The notes under the pieces are model-generated. The model searched no databases. It saw only the letters and a program-made list of their open reading frames with translations, and was not told the origin of the DNA. The position numbers were made by a program, and so were the translations under genes. A stretch of 36,450 nucleotides of DNA, taken from assembly GCA_017454815.1 (NCBI GenBank), contig JAFTCG010000025.1:1-36450 (forward strand), written 5' to 3'. The DNA comes from Clostridia bacterium. Lineage in GTDB: Bacteria > Bacillota > Clostridia > Oscillospirales > Acutalibacteraceae. Shown piece by piece: positions 31,753 through 36,450 of this stretch (the stretch's first letter is position 1; every line of letters begins with the position of its first letter).

Positions 31753-32492
31753 CCGTCTACCACCGTCCTGAGAATTCTGAAGATTTCTTTCCTCACTTTT
31801 TCGCTGCTGTATGGCTCATCTTCAACGTCAAAATATCCTCTCTTGTCCTGTATGCCCCAGATGAAATGAGCGTCGGACGAAACAAGAATGCGCTTGTCTT
31901 TGAGGTTTTCGTACTTTTCGCAGTATTCTTCGATTTTGTTTTCGTTGTAGAATTCTGCGCAATTGAAGCCGTATTCCTGCGGAAAAACGCCGAGAGTTGC
32001 GATGATCCCGTTTGCCTCGCGGTCGACGTGAGCAGGATATGCGACCCCTCCGAAGCGTTCGACCTCCTGCCTTGCGTTGTCGATCGTGATCTGCGTTGCG
32101 TTCGACAGGAAGTAGTCTTCCTGACCGATCACGTTGTCTTCGCCGTCCATTATGAGCTGTTGTCCGAAGACGTCAACTTTGTTTTTTATCTTTATCCTCC
32201 GGCTGTCGACGTACTCATCGAAAGCCATCGCGTCCTCGAGCTCCTCAAAAAGGCAGACAACGTGGATATCCTCCGCTGTCGTCAGCTCCATGCCGGCGAC
32301 GGGGATAATGCCGTGCTTTTTCGCCGCCTGAAAAAAAGCGGGACAGTTTTTTGAAGTGTTGTGATCCGTCAGCGCCATCACGTTTACGCCCGCAAGCGTT
32401 GCGACAGCCGCAATGTTGTTCGGCGTCATGTCGTTGTCGGCGCACGGCGACAGGCAGGAATGGATGTGAAAATCGTAGTAGTACCTGTTCAT
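31749..32492 (-). CDS. PHP-domain phosphoesterase
   Basis: A 247-residue member of the PHP metal-dependent phosphoesterase superfamily. The metal-binding motifs are all present: DFHIHSCLSP (HxH), LTDHNTS, GMELTT, YPAHVDR and SSDAHFIWGI. Related PHP proteins hydrolyse nucleotide or sugar phosphates; the substrate here is unknown. ATG at 32492 overlaps the DRTGG gene stop by 4 bp, and its own stop overlaps the GHKL gene. The location suggests it may remove a phosphate-containing signal or act on a protein partner. Confidence 0.88.
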   Translation of the reverse strand: MNRYYYDFHIHSCLSPCADNDMTPNNIAAVATLAGVNVMALTDHNTSKNCPAFFQAAKKHGIIPVAGMELTTAEDIHVVCLFEELEDAMAFDEYVDSRRIKIKNKVDVFGQQLIMDGEDNVIGQEDYFLSNATQITIDNARQEVERFGGVAYPAHVDREANGIIATLGVFPQEYGFNCAEFYNENKIEEYCEKYENLKDKRILVSSDAHFIWGIQDKRGYFDVEDEPYSSEKVRKEIFRILRTVVDG

Positions 32493-32815
32493 ATCAGATC
32501 GGAGATTTCCGCAGCCAGATCAAAAGCCGATTTGTCGCTTTGGAGAACGTTTATCTCTTTAAGTTTTGCGGTGTTGACGACGTTTTCGTCAAGCTGAACG
32601 CCCTCTGCGAGCACAATGCACGCGACGTCAGTGAGCGAAGCAACAGCGATGATGTTCATGTTCGACATGATCGTGATCCAGACGTTGCCGCTCTGAGCCT
32701 TACCCATAACCCAACTGAGCAGATCTCCAACGTAACCGCCTTCGATCTCTCGTTCGGGATCGGCAAGGCAAACAGCTTTGAGGTTAAGTTCGTTTTTCAG
32801 CTTTTCAACCGTCAT
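32489..32815 (-). CDS. DRTGG-domain protein, copy 1
   Basis: A 108-residue single-domain protein resembling the DRTGG domain found in some phosphotransacetylases and CBS proteins, probably a ligand-binding or regulatory module. It contains EIEGGYVGDLLSWVMG and ASLTDVACIVLAEG. A second, diverged copy lies at 34531-34884 in the same operon. Start ATG at 32815 is inside the end of the hydrogenase-like gene (11-bp overlap), so translation is coupled. Confidence 0.72.
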   Translation of the reverse strand: MTVEKLKNELNLKAVCLADPEREIEGGYVGDLLSWVMGKAQSGNVWITIMSNMNIIAVASLTDVACIVLAEGVQLDENVVNTAKLKEINVLQSDKSAFDLAAEISDLI

Positions 32816-34082
32816 TTTCTTCTTCCTTTTCCCTGATATGCTTATAGAGGACGCACTCGGCTTTGTCGCTTATGGTTCCTTTCACAAGATCCTCTGCAAA
32901 AGCTCTGCACGTCGGGGAGCCGCAAGCTCCGCAGTCGATTCCGGGGAGCTCCTCCCTGATCTGCTTGATCTGGGCGAGCATTTTCATCGACTTTGCAAAG
33001 TTGTCGCTGAGCCTTGAGATGGGAACATAGTCCGGCATCTGCTCTATCAGATAATCCTCGGGGATAAACGTCTGGCCGTCAGGTATTTTGTTGAGCGACA
33101 CGGGCATATATCTCTTCAGCGAGATCAGCCTGGTCTTTGCGATGAACGGGTTTTCTATCGTCAGCGCACCGCCGACGCAGCCGCCGATACAGGCGTTGAG
33201 TTCGACAAATTCGAGCTGGGGCGGGATGTTGCCGTTTTCAAGCTGGTCAAGGATCTTGATGGCGTTCCTGATTCCATCGGCAGCAAGGTAGTTGTCGTTG
33301 AAAATCGCCGATGACTCGCCGCCGCTCGTTGCCCAGCCGATACCGATCATACCGGCTTCCGAAGAAGTGTCGGAGGAAGGCATATCGTTCATCACTCCGA
33401 TGAGCGAAAAATAAATGTCGCTCATCGAAAGCACAACGTCTATCTCGCTCTTGTAGTTGCCGAAGCCGTTCTTTATGTAGCTGACCTTTGCGGGACAAGG
33501 GGAAATGAAGTAGACGCAGATATCCTCGTCCTTAAGGTCAGGATTTTTTTCTTTTGCTCTGATGCGAGCGTCATGAGCCGCGACCTCCATCGGAGGCAGC
33601 ATCGGCAGAATGTTGTCTTTAAGATAAGGAAATCTCAAAGTGATAAGCCTGACTATTGCGGGGCACGCCGAGCTGATAACAGGCTTTTTGATGCCCTCTG
33701 TTTTGAGGTAAAGCCTTGTGTAAGCGGAGACAAGTTCGGCGCTTTTTGCGACCTCATAAACCTCGTCAAAGCCGAGATCCTTCAAGCCCTGGAGCACAAT
33801 GTCGACGTCCTCAAGTCTTTCAAACTGCCCGAACATCGAGGGCGGAACGATGGCGATCTTGAACCTTTTGTCGTGGAAATTTTCGAGCTTGCTGTATCTG
33901 ACCTTTTTGGCTTTGTGCGGGCAAACTCTGACGCATTCTCCGCAGTCTATGCAGCGCTCGGGATTGATCTGCGCGTGGCCGTCGCGGACTCTGATCGCCT
34001 CGGTCGGACAGTGGCGCAGGCAAGTCGTGCATCCCGTGCACTTGCTTTTGTCAAGCGTTACGGAATGTTCATATACATTCAT
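32805..34082 (-). CDS. [FeFe]-hydrogenase-like protein, probable sensor type
   Basis: A 425-residue protein. Two N-terminal [4Fe-4S] motifs (Cys15, 18, 21, 25 and Cys44, 47, 50, 54) are followed by an H-cluster domain. Its L1 reads SSACPAI (Ala139-Cys140), L2 SPCPAKV (Cys196) and L3 NACIGGCVGG (Cys298 and Cys302). All four expected cluster-ligand cysteines are kept, but the proton-relay cysteine before Cys140 is Ala, as in slow, sensory-type (group C-like) enzymes. No PAS domain is present. The C-terminus carries a CGACGSPTCRAFA iron-sulfur motif. It likely senses H2 or redox state for the hydrogenase, but a structural or assembly role is possible. Start ATG at 34082 with GGTGA upstream. Confidence 0.85.
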   Translation of the reverse strand: MNVYEHSVTLDKSKCTGCTTCLRHCPTEAIRVRDGHAQINPERCIDCGECVRVCPHKAKKVRYSKLENFHDKRFKIAIVPPSMFGQFERLEDVDIVLQGLKDLGFDEVYEVAKSAELVSAYTRLYLKTEGIKKPVISSACPAIVRLITLRFPYLKDNILPMLPPMEVAAHDARIRAKEKNPDLKDEDICVYFISPCPAKVSYIKNGFGNYKSEIDVVLSMSDIYFSLIGVMNDMPSSDTSSEAGMIGIGWATSGGESSAIFNDNYLAADGIRNAIKILDQLENGNIPPQLEFVELNACIGGCVGGALTIENPFIAKTRLISLKRYMPVSLNKIPDGQTFIPEDYLIEQMPDYVPISRLSDNFAKSMKMLAQIKQIREELPGIDCGACGSPTCRAFAEDLVKGTISDKAECVLYKHIREKEEENDG

Positions 34083-34105
34083 ATTTTTTCACCAATTTTT
34101 GCTGT

Positions 34106-34534
34106 TCAGCCGGGGATGTTGACGATCATCCTGACCTTCGTTCCCACGCCGACAACAGAGTCGATATACATTTCATCGGTGTATTTTTTCATATTCGGAA
34201 GACCCATTCCCGCGCCGAAACCGAGCGAGCGGATGTTCTCCTTCGCTGTGGAATAACCCTCCTGCATGGCAAGGTCGATATCCTTTATTCCGGGGCCGTG
34301 GTCTTCAAGAATAATCTCGATTTTATCTTCATACAAGTTGATGTCGGCAACACCGCCGTGCGCATGGATGACCATGTTGATCTCGCCTTCATACATGGCG
34401 ATGGAAACCTGCCTGATGATCTCAGCCGGCAAGCCAAGCCTGCGCAGTTCCTTTTTCACGCTAACAGACGACTGTCCCGCAGACGTGAAATCGGTTCCGT
34501 CAACTTCGTAATGGAAATTAAGTATCTCACTCAT
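34106..34534 (-). CDS. Anti-sigma/RsbW-like GHKL ATPase
   Basis: A 142-residue protein with the RsbW/RsbT-type HATPase fold. The N-box is YEGEINMVIHAHGG, G1 is EDHGPGI, and G2 is GAGMGLPNM. It resembles serine-kinase anti-sigma factors, suggesting phosphorylation of a partner or sequestering of a sigma factor. ATG at 34534 overlaps the DRTGG copy 2 stop by 4 bp. An ECF-type sigma gene lies about 1.3 kb away at the right end; a link is only positional. Confidence 0.85.
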   Translation of the reverse strand: MSEILNFHYEVDGTDFTSAGQSSVSVKKELRRLGLPAEIIRQVSIAMYEGEINMVIHAHGGVADINLYEDKIEIILEDHGPGIKDIDLAMQEGYSTAKENIRSLGFGAGMGLPNMKKYTDEMYIDSVVGVGTKVRMIVNIPG

Positions 34535-34884
34535 ATCTTTTTACCGTTGCCTATAAGGCCGTTGACGTAAAGCGTTCCGCAAGCCTCATAGAGCCTCTTT
34601 TCAGTTTTCATCAGCACAATGCCACTGTCTTTGGCAAGCTCGATCATTTCCTCGTTGGGGGATTTTGACCTGACAAAAACGATGCAAACCATGTCCATCA
34701 TTTCCGCAGTCCTGATCACCTGGGAATTCACGAGTCCCGTAAGCAGCACAGCCTGGTCTTTGACGTAAGCCAGAACGTCGCTCATCATGTCGCTTCCGCA
34801 AGCGGAGTAGACGTGTTTTCCGAGGCTTTCCTCGCCGCATACGACCTGTGCGTCAAGCAACTGCTGTATATCTTGAATCTTCAT
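34531..34884 (-). CDS. DRTGG-domain protein, copy 2
   Basis: A 117-residue protein related to the DRTGG protein at 32489-32815. It has GSDMMSDVLAYVKDQAVLLTG and MMDMVCIVFVRSKSP-type segments (short parts: SDMMSDVL, VCIVFVRS). It has no enzyme motif. ATG at 34884 follows AGGGTGA. It comes 33 bp after hndA and is translationally coupled to the RsbW-like gene. Probably a regulatory ligand-binding domain. Confidence 0.72.
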   Translation of the reverse strand: MKIQDIQQLLDAQVVCGEESLGKHVYSACGSDMMSDVLAYVKDQAVLLTGLVNSQVIRTAEMMDMVCIVFVRSKSPNEEMIELAKDSGIVLMKTEKRLYEACGTLYVNGLIGNGKKI

Positions 34885-34916
34885 CTTAAATCGTCACCCT
34901 GTCTTATGTCCCGAAA

Positions 34917-35411
34917 TCAGTTGTATTTGCCCAGAATGGCGGGAACGTCGTCTGCGGTGATAGTGCCGTAAACGTCGTCGTTGATCGTCATAACGGGAGC
35001 AAGACCGCACGCTCCGATGCAGCGGCATGCTTCAACAGAGAATTTTCCGTCGTCGGTGCATTCGCCGGGGTCGATGCCCAGCGTCTCAACGATTTTGTCA
35101 AGAACCTGCTGGGAACCTTTTACATAGCACGCGGTTCCCAGGCAAACGGAGATGTTGTACTCGCCCTTCGGAGACAGCGCAAACTGAGCGTAGAAGGTTG
35201 CAACGCCGTAGACTTTTTCGATCGGCACGTTCATACCCTCGGCTATCATCGCCTGAACTTCAAACGGAAGATAACCGTAGATGTCCTGAGCTTCCTGCAT
35301 TACGTGCATGAGCTGGCTTTTATCGTTGCGGTTTTCTTTGATAACCTCTTTGAGCTTTGCTTCCTGTTCAGGTGTTCCCTTGAACGGGATCTTGCTGATT
35401 TTCTTGATCAT
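34917..35411 (-). CDS. hndA: NuoE-like [2Fe-2S] subunit of hydrogenase (HndA)
   Basis: A 164-residue thioredoxin-fold [2Fe-2S] protein of the complex I 24-kDa family, the fourth subunit of the Hnd-type hydrogenase. The helical N-terminus has HVMQEAQDIYGYLPFEV and the family motif YGVATFYAQF. The cluster cysteines are in CLGTACYVKG and CRCIGACGLAP. ATG at 35411 has GGGAGG upstream. It is the first gene of the operon; six other genes separate it from hndB, an unusual separation for subunits of one complex. Confidence 0.95.
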   Translation of the reverse strand: MIKKISKIPFKGTPEQEAKLKEVIKENRNDKSQLMHVMQEAQDIYGYLPFEVQAMIAEGMNVPIEKVYGVATFYAQFALSPKGEYNISVCLGTACYVKGSQQVLDKIVETLGIDPGECTDDGKFSVEACRCIGACGLAPVMTINDDVYGTITADDVPAILGKYN

Positions 35412-35500
35412 TCAGCTTTTCCTCCCTTGATGGTGTTAAAAATATCGTCATAAGCAGACAGATATTGTTAAAATATAATCATACTTATGCATTCTAATAT

Positions 35501-35529
35501 AATATAACAAAAAAAGACCGTTTTGTCTA
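35501..35529 (-). promoter_or_regulatory. Promoter of the hydrogenase operon
   Basis: On the minus strand TAGACA (35529-35524), 17 bp, TATATT (35506-35501). The leader to hndA is about 80 nt. A TTGTTAA half-site (35465-35471) resembles half of a Rex operator, but the other half is poor. Confidence 0.6.
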
Positions 35530-35673
35530 TACAAAAATGAAAATATTTCGCCATTGGCAACATTTTTTTCGTTTTTTTTACTCGATTTTGCATAATTATC
35601 ATCTATCGCGGCTTTTTGACACCGTATTTTTTAAACCGACAAGCGTCGGGCGACTTTTAAACCATATTTTTTG
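35530..35673. other. AT-rich intergenic stretch with no gene
   Basis: Part of the 404-bp gap between hndA and the sigma-factor gene. It holds runs of T and a small perfect hairpin, CCGAC-AAGC-GTCGG (35636-35649). A lone TTGACA at 35616-35621 has no matching -10. Nothing coding is seen. Confidence 0.5.
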
Positions 35674-35702
35674 TTGACATTTTTATCGCTTTAGGATATA
35701 CT
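35674..35702 (+). promoter_or_regulatory. Promoter of the sigma-factor gene
   Basis: TTGACA (35674-35679), 17 bp, TATACT (35697-35702). The leader is about 107 nt and contains the short inverted repeat GGCG-CAAGGT-CGCC. Confidence 0.8.
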
Positions 35703-35815
35703 ACATTCAGCAGCGGAAATGTCCTTCTCTACGGGCCGAACTGCTTTTTTTATTACGGGCGCAAGGTCGCCGGGCAAACTTTTTTCAAACGCTTTTTGAA
35801 AGTTGGGTGGAAAAC

Positions 35816-36450
35816 ATGCAGAACATAAATTTCGAGCAAACCATCAGCGCCGCCATCGAAGGAAACGAAACGGCATTTCGCAAGCTTTACGATATTTCGA
35901 GCGGCAAGGCTTACTATGCGGCTCTGTGCGTCACGAAAAGCGAGAAGGACGCCGTGAACATAATCCAGACCTCGTACTCCACCATGCGCGACAGACTGCC
36001 GAGGCTCAAATATCCCGAGATGTTTGAAAACTGGTTTTACAGGATCGTATGCAGATGCATTTACGATCACATCATCCGCCGGAATTCTGCGCTTTTTGAC
36101 AGCTTCAACCGTCTTGATCCGTCCGAATTTGACGACGAATTGTACGGTACATATTCCCCTTCCACCGAGCCGGAAACAGCGCAGAACGACAGAGTCATGG
36201 TCACAAAGATCCTCGACCATCTCCCCCTTGACCGCAGGATCTGTTTTTTGATGTACTATTATTTCAAGATGAACATCACCGAGATCGCAACCGTCATCTC
36301 GGTCGACGAGACCATCGTCGCTCACTTTGTCAACGAGGGCAAAAAAATCGTGAAGGCGAACGTCAACAACGTCCTTTCTTCGCAAAACAGAGTGCTGAAC
36401 TGTTCCCCCGTCGTTTTTTATTGCGCGGTGCTATGCAGCTGCACTTCGCA
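35816..36450 (+). CDS. ECF-type RNA polymerase sigma factor (runs off the right edge)
   Basis: An open frame from ATG at 35816 with no stop before the window end (211 codons seen). GGGTGG lies 6 nt upstream. Sigma region 2 is recognisable: FRKLYDISSGKAYYAALCVT, then NIIQTSYSTMRDRL and FENWFYRIVCRC. Region 4 is HLPLDRRICFLMYYYFKMN with the helix-turn-helix NITEIATVISVDETIVAHFV. After region 4 the frame continues past residue 185 with a hydrophobic stretch (SPVVFYCAVLC), suggesting a C-terminal transmembrane or extension domain. Such fusions act as self-contained membrane-linked sigma factors. The regulon is unknown. Confidence 0.82.
   Translation, partial: MQNINFEQTISAAIEGNETAFRKLYDISSGKAYYAALCVTKSEKDAVNIIQTSYSTMRDRLPRLKYPEMFENWFYRIVCRCIYDHIIRRNSALFDSFNRLDPSEFDDELYGTYSPSTEPETAQNDRVMVTKILDHLPLDRRICFLMYYYFKMNITEIATVISVDETIVAHFVNEGKKIVKANVNNVLSSQNRVLNCSPVVFYCAVLCSCTS

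Noticed and set aside
35461-35510. Possible Rex operator at the hydrogenase promoter
   Set aside because: One half-site (TTGTTAA at 35465-35471) is good, but the partner half at 4-bp spacing matches only about 4 of 7 bases. Not enough to call.

Overview
This window looks like a chromosomal segment of an anaerobic, fermentative Firmicute of the class Clostridia (Oscillospiraceae/Ruminococcaceae-like). The grounds are strong Shine-Dalgarno sites with frequent TTG and GTG starts, sigma-A promoters with 17-bp spacers, an infC-rpmI-rplT operon, a folate-dependent TrmFO, a membrane pyrophosphatase and an NAD-linked [FeFe] hydrogenase operon. The genus cannot be told from sequence alone. No prophage, CRISPR array or intact transposase is visible.

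Layout. 1-2270 (+): a Mn efflux pump (mntP), tRNA-Arg(CCG), a TspO/MBR protein, and a TPP riboswitch driving the thiamine transporter thiT. 2279-14307 (-): an mgsA-like gene, then a housekeeping run in transcription order: SPOUT rRNA methyltransferase, dprA, topA, trmFO, rnc, Elp3-like radical SAM, smc, MinD-like ATPase. Most of these overlap or nearly abut. 14381-15697 (-): infC-rpmI-rplT with an L20-type attenuated leader. 15775-16458 (-): an AIM24-family protein. 16693-18783 (+): the ion-pumping pyrophosphatase hppA, whose -35 box lies inside a Rex-like palindrome.

18886-24636 is the most unusual part. It is a tandem duplication of a two-gene module: a B12-type radical SAM protein (-) divergent from a GT2-like glycosyltransferase (+). 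Each copy keeps its own back-to-back promoters, and the catalytic motifs sit at identical residue positions (CxxxCxxC starting at residue 197; GADLEMDP at residue 97). Its substrate is unknown; modification of a lipid-linked or surface glycan is the best guess.

24692-27120 (-): a two-gene ABC transporter, dut, and a hairpin-rich element of about 219 bp with 15-bp terminal inverted repeats (MITE-like). 27120-35411 (-): a ten-gene operon encoding an electron-bifurcating NAD-dependent [FeFe] hydrogenase (HndA, HndB, HndC, HndD). Six regulatory-looking genes are embedded between HndA and HndB: two DRTGG proteins, two GHKL ATPases, a PHP phosphoesterase, and an [FeFe]-hydrogenase-like protein without the proton-relay cysteine. 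35816 to the right edge (+): an ECF-type sigma factor that runs off the window.

Together the hydrogenase, the pyrophosphatase and the possible Rex site suggest an energy-limited anaerobe that tunes electron disposal to NADH/NAD+ and ferredoxin state.
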